This document shows, piece after piece, positions 53,314 to 61,338 of a DNA stretch of 64,000 nucleotides. The position numbers were made by a program, and so were the translations under genes. Within the stretch, counting starts at the first letter, position 1; each line of letters starts with the position of its first letter. Location: NCBI RefSeq assembly GCF_900104725.1, contig NZ_LT629758.1:3596001-3660000 (forward strand). Direction: 5' to 3'. The stretch is from Actinoplanes derwentensis. Its GTDB lineage: Bacteria; Actinomycetota; Actinomycetes; Mycobacteriales; Micromonosporaceae. Under the pieces are notes generated by a model. That model saw only the letters and a program-made list of their open reading frames with translations, was not told the DNA's origin and made no database searches.

Positions 53314-56300
53314 GTGTTCAGGCGTGTCGCGATCATCAACCGTGGGGAAGCCGCCATGCGGCTCATCCACGCCGTGCGGGATCTGTCCGCGGAGACCGGG
53401 ACCCGGATCGAGACGGTCGCGCTCTACACCGATGAGGACCGGACCTCGACGTTCGTCCGGGAAGCGGATCTGACCTATCCGCTCGGTGCGGCGGCAGCTC
53501 GGCCCTATCTCAACCATGAGCTGCTGGAACGCGCGCTCGTCGAGTCGGGTGCCGACGCGGCCTGGGTGGGCTGGGGCTTCGTCGCGGAGGACCCGCTGTT
53601 CGCGGAGCTGTGCGACCGGATCGGGGTCACCTTCGTCGGGCCGAGCGCGGACGCCATGCGCAAGCTCGGTGACAAGATCGGTTCGAAGCTGATCGCCGAG
53701 GAGGTCGGCGTCCCGGTCGCGCCGTGGAGCCGCGGCGAGGTCGCGACGCTCGAGGACGCGCTGCGGGCCGGCGACGAGATCGGCTATCCGCTGATGCTGA
53801 AGGCGACCGCCGGTGGTGGCGGGCGCGGCATCCGGCGGGTCGACTCGGCGGCGGATCTGACCGACGCGTACGAGCGGACCAGTCAGGAAGCGCTGCGGGC
53901 GTTCGGCTCGGGCGTGGTGTTCCTGGAGCGCCTGGTCACCGGCGCGCGCCACGTCGAGGTGCAGATGATCGCCGACGGCCAGGGCGGCGCGTGGGCGCTC
54001 GGGGTCCGGGACTGCTCGGTCCAGCGGCGTAACCAGAAGATCATCGAGGAGTCGTCGTCGGTCGTGATGGCCCCGGCCGAGGCGGCCGAGCTGAAGGCGG
54101 CGGCGGTCCGGCTGGCCCTCGCGGTGGGTTACCGCGGTGCGGGCACTGTCGAGTTCCTCTTCCACCCGGGCGAGAAGCTGTTCGCGTTCCTCGAGGTGAA
54201 CACCCGGCTTCAGGTCGAGCACCCGATCACCGAGATCACCACCGGCACTGACCTCGTCAAACTTCAGCTGCACGTGGCCGGTGGCGGCCGGCTGGAGGGT
54301 GAGCAACCGGCCGAGCAGGGGCACGCGATCGAGGCCCGGCTCAACGCCGAGGACCCGGACCGCGACTTCGCTCCGTCGCCGGGCCGCATCGCCCGGCTCG
54401 CACTGCCGGCCGGCCCGGGTATCCGGGTGGACACCGGGGTCAGCGAGGGCGACAGCATTCCGGCCGCGTTCGACTCGATGATCGCGAAGATCATCGCGTA
54501 CGGCCGGAACCGCGACGAGGCCCTCGGGCGCCTGCGGCGGGCCATGGCCGAGACCACCGTCATCATCGAGGGCGGCTCCACCAACAAGAGCTTCGTACTG
54601 GACCTGCTCGACCAGCCCGAGGTCATCGACGGTTCCGCCGACACCGGCTGGATCGACCGGGTCCGCGCCGAAGGCCGCCTGGTCACCCACCGCCACTCGG
54701 CGATCGCCCTGGCCGCCGCCGGGATCGAGGCCTACCAGGACGAGGAGGAGATCAGCCGGCAGCGGCTGCTCACCACCGCGCACGGTGGCCGCCCGCAGGC
54801 CCAGCACGAGACCGGCCGCCCGCTCGACCTGAAACTGCGCGGCGTCGGCTATCGCGTGCAGGTCTCGCGACTGGGCCGCAAGCGTTTCCGGGTCGGCATC
54901 TTCTCCGGCGCCAGCTACGGTCACGCCGACGTCGTCAGCGAGCGCTTCGACGAGCACAGCAGCCAGATGTACGTGAACGGTCACCGCTTCCGCCTGGTCA
55001 CCGCCACCCACGGCCCGATCCACACGATCGAGGTCGACGGCATCACCCACCGGGTCAGCCGCGACGAGGGCGGTGTCGTCCGCTCCCCCGCGCCCGCCCT
55101 GGTCGTCGCCACCCCGCTCGCCGTCGGCGACGAGGTCGAAGCCGGCGCGCCCATCCTCGTGCTGGAGAGCATGAAGATGGAGAACGTGCTGCGGGCGCCG
55201 TTCAAGGCCCGGGTGCGGGAGTGCCCGGTCGCGGTCGGCAGCCAGGTCGAGACCGGTGCCCCGCTGATGCGCCTCGAACCGATCGGCAACGCCGACGAGG
55301 AGGCCGCCGCCGCGGGCGAGGCCGTCGAGATCGAACTGCCCGGCTCGGCGCTCGACGGGCACGGACTGGACAACCTGCGCGCCCTGCTGCTCGGTTACGA
55401 CGTCGACCCGGGTGAGATCAAGACTTACCTGGCCGGCCGCGGCAGCCGCCCGGCAGCCGGTGAGATCGACCTGCTGACGATCCTGGCCGACCTGCTGGAA
55501 CTGTCCCGCAACAAGCCGGGCAACGACTGGAAGACCGAGCCGGGCAACGCCGTACACAGCCCGCGTGAGTACTTCCACAGTTACCTGCAGAGCCTCGACG
55601 TGGACCGGGCCGGGGTCACCGCCGATTTCCAGACGCGGCTCACCCAGGTCCTCGGGCACTACGGGGTGTCGTCTCTGGACCGCACTCCGGAGCTGGAGGA
55701 CGCGCTCTTCCGGATCTTCCTCGCTCTGCAGCGGTCGGCGGCCAACGTCGGCGTGGTGTCCGAGATCCTGCGGCAGTGGATCGCCGGGAACCCGCCCCAG
55801 GAGACGGAAACCGAACGGGCCGGCATCGCCCTCGAGCACCTGATCGAGGCGACCCAGGTGCGGTTCCCGACGGTGTCCGATCTGGCCCGGGGCATCGTGT
55901 TCCGGTGGTACGCGCAGCCGCTGCTGCGGCGCACCCGGGCTGAGGTCTACGCCTCGGTCCGTGCCGACCTGCGGCATCTCGACCATCACCCGGCGGCGCT
56001 GGACCGGGACGCCCGGATCCAGAGCATGGTGGCCTGTTCGGAACCGCTGGTCCGGCTGCTGGGGCAGCGGATCGGGCGGTCCGGGCGCGACCATGTTCCG
56101 CTGCTCGAAGTGCTGACCCGGCGCTACTACGACAACCGTGGGCTGGCACCGGTCTCCGTCCGGGCGGTGGGTGACGTCCGATTCATGGTCACCTCGCATG
56201 CCGGTGAGCGGGTCACCCGGATCGCGGCCGTCGCCGTCGACATCTCGGACCTGCCGGCCTCGCTCGCGGCGCTGGGCCCGCTGGACGTGGATGTCGCTGA

Positions 56301-58722
56301 CGTCTACATCGCCTGGGACGATCAGCCGTCGTCGGCCGACGACGTGGCCGCCGCCCTGAGTGCGCATTTCGCCGGGCTGACCCTGCCCGGGGTCCGGCGG
56401 ATCACCGCGACGATCGCCGGCACCAGCGGCGCGGTCATGCACCACCACTTCACCTTCCGTTCGGACAAGGCCGGCCACTTCGGCGAGGACCGGCTGATCC
56501 GTGGCCTGCACCCGCAGATCGCCCGGCGGCTCCAGATCTCCCGGCTGCGCGAGTTCGACCTGACCCGGCTGCCCTCCACCGACGAGGAGATGTACCTCTT
56601 CAAGGCGGTCGCCAAGAACAACCCGGCCGACGAGCGGCTCATCGCGATGTACCAGGTCCGGGACCTGACCGCGCTACGCGAGACCGACGGCCGCCTGGTC
56701 GCCCTGCCCGCCTTGGAACAGGCGGTGACGCTCACCCTGGACGCGATCCGCAACATCCAGGCGCAGCGGCCGCAGAACAAGAGGTTCGACACCAACCGGA
56801 TCATGATGTACGTCTGGCCGGTCACCGAACTGTCGCTGGACGAACTGAACGCGCTGGTCCAGCGGATCCTGCCGACCGCCTCCGGGGCCGGTCTGGAGGA
56901 GGTGCAGTTCATCGCCCGCCAGCGCCGGTCCAGCGGGGAACTGACCGAGGTCGCGGTGACGATCACCCTGGAACCGGGCAGCGGCGCGCACCTGCACGTG
57001 GGCGAACCGTCGACCGCACTGGTGCAGCCGCTCGACGACTACCGCCAGAAGGTGCTGCGCGCGGCCCGGCGCGGGACGGTCTACCCGTACGAACTGACCG
57101 GTCTTCTCGGCAGTTTCGTGGAATACGACCTGACCGCCGCCGGCACGCTGGAGCCCGTCGACCGGCCGAAGGGCCGTAACTCGGCCGCGATCGTCGCCGG
57201 TGTCGTCAACACGCCGACCGACCGTTACCCGGAGGGCATCAAGCGGGTCGTGCTGCTCGGCGACCCGACCAAGTCGCTGGGCGCCCTCTCCGAGCCGGAG
57301 TGCGCGCGGATCATCGCGGCTCTCGACCTGGCCTCTTCGCTCGGCGTCCCGCTGGAGTGGTTCGCCCTCTCCGCAGGCGCCCGCATCTCGATGACCTCCG
57401 GCACCGAGAACATGGACTGGGTGGCCGCCGCCCTCAAGCGGATCGTCACGTTCACCCAGGCCGGCGGCGAGATCAACATCGTGGTCGCGGGTATCAACGT
57501 GGGTGCGCAGCCGTACTGGAACGCCGAAGCCACGATGCTCATGCACACCAAGGGCATCCTGGTCATGACGCCCGACTCGGCGATGGTGCTCACCGGCAAG
57601 CAGTCGCTCGACTTCTCCGGTGGCGTGTCGGCCGAGGACAACTTCGGCATCGGCGGGTACGACCGGGTGATGGGCCCCAACGGCCAGGCGCAGTACTGGG
57701 CGCCCAGCCTGCCGGCCGCCCGGGACGTGCTGATGGCCCACTACGACCACACCTATGTGGTGCCGGGCGAGTCCGGGCCACGTCCCGCGCTCACCACCGA
57801 CCCAGCTGACCGGGACGTCTCGCCGTACCCGCACACGCTGGCCGACAGCGACTTCACCACCGTCGGGCAGATCTTCTCGGCCAGCCACAACCCGGACCGC
57901 AAGAAGGCCTTCGACATCCGTACGGTGATGCGTGCCGTCTCCGACCAGGACCACCCGGTTCTGGAGCGGTGGGCGGGCATGGCCGACGCGGACACCTCGG
58001 TCGTGCAGGACGCGCACATCGGCGGCCGTCCGGTCTGTCTGCTCGGCATCGAATCGCGGCCGGTCACCCGGCGTGGTTTCCCGCCCACCGACGGCCCGGA
58101 CACCTACACCGCGGGCACGCTGTTCCCGCGGTCGTCGGCGAAGACCGCCCGGGCGATCAACGCCGCCTCCGGCAACCGTCCGCTGGTCGTGCTGGCCAAC
58201 CTGTCCGGCTTCGACGGTTCGCCGGAGTCGATGCGCAACCTGCAGCTGGAGTACGGCGCGGAGATCGGCCGGGCCATCGTCAACTTCCAGGGCCCGATCA
58301 TCTTCACGGTGATCTCCCGCTACCACGGTGGCGCGTTCGTGGTCTTCTCCAAGGCCCTCAACCCGAACATGACCGTTCTGGCCCTGGAAGGATCCTTCGC
58401 CTCGGTTCTCGGCGGTGCCCCCGCAGCCGCCGTCGTCTTCGCCGGCGAGGTCAACAACCGGACCGCCAACGACCCGCGGGTCGCCGAACTCCAGGCCCAG
58501 GTCGCCGCCGCGTCCGGAGCCGAGCGGGCCGCCCTCAACACCCGGCTGGCCGAGACCCATTCTTCGGTACGGGCGGAGAAGCTCGGTGAGGTGGCGTCCG
58601 AATTCGACCGGGTGCACAGCATCCAGCGTGCCGTCGAAGTCGGTTCGGTGGACGCCATCGTCAGCACTGCCGAACTGCGCCCTCGCATCATCGAGGCGAT
58701 CGAGCACGGTCTGAAAAGCTGA
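53314..58722 (+). CDS. single-chain biotin-dependent acetyl/acyl-CoA carboxylase
   Basis: 1802 residues from GTG 53314 (VFRRVAIINRGEAAMRLI), 8 nt after GGGAGG; an upstream open extension of 40 codons is not family-like. Order: biotin carboxylase (1-450, ATP-grasp GGGGRGIRRV near 167, ECSVQRR-like DCSVQRRNQKIIEE), BCCP with biotinylated K621 in ESMKMEN, an ACC-central-like helical region (about 680-1270), and a C-terminal carboxyltransferase (EGIKRVVLLGDPTKSLGALS, INVGAQPYWNAEATML, GGYDRVMGPNG, GAFVVFSKALN). Fusing BC, BCCP and CT in one chain is the eukaryotic-type layout, rare in bacteria where these are separate subunits. It should make malonyl-CoA or a related acyl-malonyl product. Confidence 0.88.
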   Translation: MFRRVAIINRGEAAMRLIHAVRDLSAETGTRIETVALYTDEDRTSTFVREADLTYPLGAAAARPYLNHELLERALVESGADAAWVGWGFVAEDPLFAELCDRIGVTFVGPSADAMRKLGDKIGSKLIAEEVGVPVAPWSRGEVATLEDALRAGDEIGYPLMLKATAGGGGRGIRRVDSAADLTDAYERTSQEALRAFGSGVVFLERLVTGARHVEVQMIADGQGGAWALGVRDCSVQRRNQKIIEESSSVVMAPAEAAELKAAAVRLALAVGYRGAGTVEFLFHPGEKLFAFLEVNTRLQVEHPITEITTGTDLVKLQLHVAGGGRLEGEQPAEQGHAIEARLNAEDPDRDFAPSPGRIARLALPAGPGIRVDTGVSEGDSIPAAFDSMIAKIIAYGRNRDEALGRLRRAMAETTVIIEGGSTNKSFVLDLLDQPEVIDGSADTGWIDRVRAEGRLVTHRHSAIALAAAGIEAYQDEEEISRQRLLTTAHGGRPQAQHETGRPLDLKLRGVGYRVQVSRLGRKRFRVGIFSGASYGHADVVSERFDEHSSQMYVNGHRFRLVTATHGPIHTIEVDGITHRVSRDEGGVVRSPAPALVVATPLAVGDEVEAGAPILVLESMKMENVLRAPFKARVRECPVAVGSQVETGAPLMRLEPIGNADEEAAAAGEAVEIELPGSALDGHGLDNLRALLLGYDVDPGEIKTYLAGRGSRPAAGEIDLLTILADLLELSRNKPGNDWKTEPGNAVHSPREYFHSYLQSLDVDRAGVTADFQTRLTQVLGHYGVSSLDRTPELEDALFRIFLALQRSAANVGVVSEILRQWIAGNPPQETETERAGIALEHLIEATQVRFPTVSDLARGIVFRWYAQPLLRRTRAEVYASVRADLRHLDHHPAALDRDARIQSMVACSEPLVRLLGQRIGRSGRDHVPLLEVLTRRYYDNRGLAPVSVRAVGDVRFMVTSHAGERVTRIAAVAVDISDLPASLAALGPLDVDVADVYIAWDDQPSSADDVAAALSAHFAGLTLPGVRRITATIAGTSGAVMHHHFTFRSDKAGHFGEDRLIRGLHPQIARRLQISRLREFDLTRLPSTDEEMYLFKAVAKNNPADERLIAMYQVRDLTALRETDGRLVALPALEQAVTLTLDAIRNIQAQRPQNKRFDTNRIMMYVWPVTELSLDELNALVQRILPTASGAGLEEVQFIARQRRSSGELTEVAVTITLEPGSGAHLHVGEPSTALVQPLDDYRQKVLRAARRGTVYPYELTGLLGSFVEYDLTAAGTLEPVDRPKGRNSAAIVAGVVNTPTDRYPEGIKRVVLLGDPTKSLGALSEPECARIIAALDLASSLGVPLEWFALSAGARISMTSGTENMDWVAAALKRIVTFTQAGGEINIVVAGINVGAQPYWNAEATMLMHTKGILVMTPDSAMVLTGKQSLDFSGGVSAEDNFGIGGYDRVMGPNGQAQYWAPSLPAARDVLMAHYDHTYVVPGESGPRPALTTDPADRDVSPYPHTLADSDFTTVGQIFSASHNPDRKKAFDIRTVMRAVSDQDHPVLERWAGMADADTSVVQDAHIGGRPVCLLGIESRPVTRRGFPPTDGPDTYTAGTLFPRSSAKTARAINAASGNRPLVVLANLSGFDGSPESMRNLQLEYGAEIGRAIVNFQGPIIFTVISRYHGGAFVVFSKALNPNMTVLALEGSFASVLGGAPAAAVVFAGEVNNRTANDPRVAELQAQVAAASGAERAALNTRLAETHSSVRAEKLGEVASEFDRVHSIQRAVEVGSVDAIVSTAELRPRIIEAIEHGLKS

Positions 58723-58729
58723 TCGTGGG

Positions 58730-58776
58730 CAGCGGACATGCCCGGTGATCACTATGATCACCGGGCATGTCCGCTG
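58730..58776 (+). terminator. perfect 22-bp stem-loop after the carboxylase
   Basis: CAGCGGACATGCCCGGTGAT-CA (58730-58751) pairs perfectly with 58755-58776 across the loop CTA, beginning 8 nt after the carboxylase stop. This is the longest perfect dyad seen in the window. It covers the earliest possible starts of the next ORF. Confidence 0.75.
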
Positions 58777-58789
58777 TGCCGAACTGGCC

Positions 58790-59164
58790 ATGGCCGCCAA
58801 CCGCCTGCGCCTGACCATGCTGACCGCCAAATGGCACGGCAGCCGCGAGGAATGCTTCGTGTTCACCCGGGTTCGGGCGGCGCTGCGCTACTTCAACCGC
58901 CGCGAGGTCCGCCAGGAGATCGACACGGCGTCGGACAACCTGATGGCAGGCGCCGACACCTACGCCACCCACCCCGCCTCACCGGCCGCGCACCAGGCGT
59001 TCGGCTTCGTCTTCGACGACCGCGGCGACCTCAAGCTGGCCCGCCGGCACCTGGAACGCAGCGGCGACGAGGCGATCTGGCCGTGGGCCTACTTCGGTGA
59101 CAGCGGGGAACTGTTCGAGAAGGCCCGCATGAACGCCCTTCTGCCGCCGTTGCCCCGCCGGTGA
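58790..59164 (+). CDS. small hypothetical protein
   Basis: 124 residues from ATG 58790 (MAANRLRLTMLTAKWHGSRE). Starts at 58745 or 58754 lie within the terminator hairpin, so the later ATG is preferred although no strong ribosome site is seen. Basic and aromatic N-terminal half (CFVFTRVRAALRYFNRREVR), then AAHQAFGFVFDDRGDLKLAR. No family recognised. The GTGA at the stop overlaps a possible start of the next gene. Confidence 0.55.
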   Translation: MAANRLRLTMLTAKWHGSREECFVFTRVRAALRYFNRREVRQEIDTASDNLMAGADTYATHPASPAAHQAFGFVFDDRGDLKLARRHLERSGDEAIWPWAYFGDSGELFEKARMNALLPPLPRR

Positions 59165-59220
59165 CCGGTGGCACGTGCCAGATAGCCTCTTGCCTACCTG
59201 TACCTGGGGAAGGGATTGGG

Positions 59221-60978
59221 TTGGCGATCGGCGACGACCTGCGGCTGCTGCGTGCCTACGAGCCGGTGGCCAGGTTCACTGAAGGTGAGTACTTCTTCCC
59301 GGTCTCGGTCGAGCAGTATGTGAGCCAGGCCAGCCTGTGGCGCGTCGAACCCCGCGGCAGCAGCCCCGTCCAGGTCGTCGCGCCCGGCGAGCTGACCCTC
59401 GACACGCTCGCCACGGCCGGCGGCGCCGAACAGGGCCTCGGGTACTCGCTGTCCGGCATCGGCAACGGGGAGAAACACCTCGCCCACATCCCGCTCCGGG
59501 ACCGCCCACCGCACCTGTCCCGGTCGAGCCGGCTCGCGTCGGTGGGCCTGACCGGACGGCTCGTCGACACGCTCAACCGGTTCTCGCTGCTGTTCCGCGG
59601 CAGTGTCCCCGGTGGCAGCGCGACACGCTCCTTCCTGCTGCAACGCGACCACCTCGACACGTTGCGACCCACCTACTACGCGCGGGTGCTGCGCGACGGC
59701 CCGTGGATCGTCTGCCAGTACTGGTTCTTCTACAGCTTCAACAACTGGCGTTCGGCGTTCGGCGGGGTCAACGAGCACGAGGCCGATTGGGAACAGGTCA
59801 CCGTCTACATCGACGCGAACGGTGAACCCGGCCCCGACGGTCTGCCGGAGCCGTCGTGGGTGGTGTTCTCGGCTCACGACGAGACCGGCGACGACCTGCG
59901 GCGACGCTGGGACGACCCGGACCTGACCGTGGTCGACGGGCGGCATCCGGTGGTCTTCGTCGGAGCGGGTTCGCACTCCGGCGCCTACCTGCCCGGCGAC
60001 TACCTGATCACGGTGCGGCCGCCGCGCCTGCGTGGCCTGGTCAACGCCCTGCGCTGGTCCGCCCGGCTGCTGGCGCCGTGGTCTCCCGAGGACCAGAGCA
60101 ACGTCGGCATCCCGTACGTCGACTACGCCCGCGGTGACGGCCGCTCGGTCGGCCCCGGACAGAACGAAGCCTGGCGGGCGATCAACATCGGCGACGACAC
60201 GCCGTGGGTGCGCGACTTCCGCGGCCTCTGGGGCCGTGACACCCTCGACCGGCTCGGCGGCGAACGCGGCCCGGCCGGCCCCCGTTACCAGCGGGACGGC
60301 ACCGTCCGGCAGGCCTGGGCCGACCCGGTCGGCTGGGCCGGCCTGGCCAAGGTGGTGCCCGACCCGGCCGCCGAACTGCAGCTCGTCGAAGAACGCAACC
60401 AGCGTGACATCGACCGCCTCATCGAACTCGACACCGAGATCACCAAGATGCGCCACGAACTCACCCTGGCCGCCGCCGGACTGCCCGCCGCAGCCCCCGA
60501 AGTCCGCGCACTCGCCGGCCAGGAGCAGAAGCTGCTCGGCATGCGGATGGAACACACCCGCCTAGCCGACGAGCTGCATCGGGCCGCCATCGCCACGCCA
60601 GTAAACCAGCACCCACACGCCCATCTGCTGCATCGTCGCCTCCCTCTGGAGCAGTCCACCGGTTTCCTGGGCCGGGCCAGGTCGTGGTGGTCGGTGATCA
60701 GCACCCCGCTGATCCTGTGGGCCATCGGCGCCGTCGTCTCCCCCTTGGACATCTCGGGTGAGCAGACGGCCCTGGCGCTGCTCCTGGTCCTGCTGTTGGT
60801 GGAGGGTTTCGTCCGCGGCAAGTTCCTGGCCGTGATCCTCCGCATCCTGCTGGCCGCCGCCCTGATCCTCGTGCTGGTGGTCCTCTGGTTCGACGGCCGC
60901 TACGTGCTCACGTTCACCTTCTTCGGCGCCGCCGTACTGGTCCTGCTGGTGAACACCCGCGAAGCCACCCGCCGCTGA
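59221..60978 (+). CDS. Vps62-like protein with C-terminal membrane segments
   Basis: 585 residues from TTG 59221, with GGGAAGGGA just upstream; GTG 59161 is the alternative. The central region has the Vps62-type pattern: CQYWFFYSFNNWRSAFGGVN, EHEADWEQVTVYID, PSWVVFSAHDETGDD and VFVGAGSHSGAYLPGDYL. A coiled-coil (about 385-470, ERNQRDIDRLIELDTEITKM) follows, then three hydrophobic segments at the C-terminus (LILWAIGAVVS, ALALLLVLLLVEGFV, VILRILLAAALILVLVVLW). Function of these proteins in actinobacteria is unknown. Probably anchored with the Vps62-like domain in the cytoplasm. Confidence 0.7.
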   Translation: MAIGDDLRLLRAYEPVARFTEGEYFFPVSVEQYVSQASLWRVEPRGSSPVQVVAPGELTLDTLATAGGAEQGLGYSLSGIGNGEKHLAHIPLRDRPPHLSRSSRLASVGLTGRLVDTLNRFSLLFRGSVPGGSATRSFLLQRDHLDTLRPTYYARVLRDGPWIVCQYWFFYSFNNWRSAFGGVNEHEADWEQVTVYIDANGEPGPDGLPEPSWVVFSAHDETGDDLRRRWDDPDLTVVDGRHPVVFVGAGSHSGAYLPGDYLITVRPPRLRGLVNALRWSARLLAPWSPEDQSNVGIPYVDYARGDGRSVGPGQNEAWRAINIGDDTPWVRDFRGLWGRDTLDRLGGERGPAGPRYQRDGTVRQAWADPVGWAGLAKVVPDPAAELQLVEERNQRDIDRLIELDTEITKMRHELTLAAAGLPAAAPEVRALAGQEQKLLGMRMEHTRLADELHRAAIATPVNQHPHAHLLHRRLPLEQSTGFLGRARSWWSVISTPLILWAIGAVVSPLDISGEQTALALLLVLLLVEGFVRGKFLAVILRILLAAALILVLVVLWFDGRYVLTFTFFGAAVLVLLVNTREATRR

Positions 60979-60986
60979 CCCCGGCC

Positions 60987-61009
60987 ATCACCCCGCGAGC
61001 GGGATTGAT
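60987..61009. terminator. short hairpin between convergent genes
   Basis: ATCA-CCCCGC-GA-GCGGG-TTGAT-like inverted repeat just after the Vps62-like stop and at the end of the convergent small membrane gene. Confidence 0.4.
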
Positions 61010-61251
61010 CAGCCCGCGCTGACGACCGCGGCGGCCAGAACCAGGCCGAGGATGGCGCCGCCGACGCCGGCCGCGGCCGCGTACCAGCCGAGAGGGCGGT
61101 CTCCGAGGAAGCCGGCGACCACGCCGAGGACAACAGCGATGAGGCCGAAGAGCACCGGGACGAAGAGGACGGCGATCACGGCACAGACGAAGGCGATGAT
61201 CGTGCAGACACGGGCGCCTGAGTTCGGGCGGCCGCTGGAGGGGTGGGACAT
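61009..61251 (-). CDS. small four-helix-like membrane protein
   Basis: 80 residues from ATG 61251 with ribosome site GGGAGG 7 nt upstream. After a Ser/Pro/Gly-rich start come two or three hydrophobic segments (VCTIIAFVCAVIAVLFVPVL, GLIAVVLGVVAGFLG, AAGVGGAILGLVLAAAVVSA). Actinobacterial genomes carry many such DUF4190-like small proteins; no function is known. Between the Vps62-like gene and the ligase gene. Confidence 0.65.
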   Translation of the reverse strand: MSHPSSGRPNSGARVCTIIAFVCAVIAVLFVPVLFGLIAVVLGVVAGFLGDRPLGWYAAAAGVGGAILGLVLAAAVVSAG

Positions 61252-61338
61252 GTCGGTACCTCCCGAGGTCCGGGTCGCTGGCACCATCTGTCTACCCAGG
61301 ACGGTCCTGCGCCATGCCTCGTCCGGTGACCGGCGGGA

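Noticed and set aside
53287..56511. 1074-aa minus-strand ORF opposite the carboxylase
   Set aside because: Asp/Arg/Gly-rich shadow; the plus strand encodes clear BC and BCCP domains.
56674..58866. 730-aa minus-strand ORF opposite the carboxylase
   Set aside because: Same reason; the carboxyltransferase motifs are on the plus strand.
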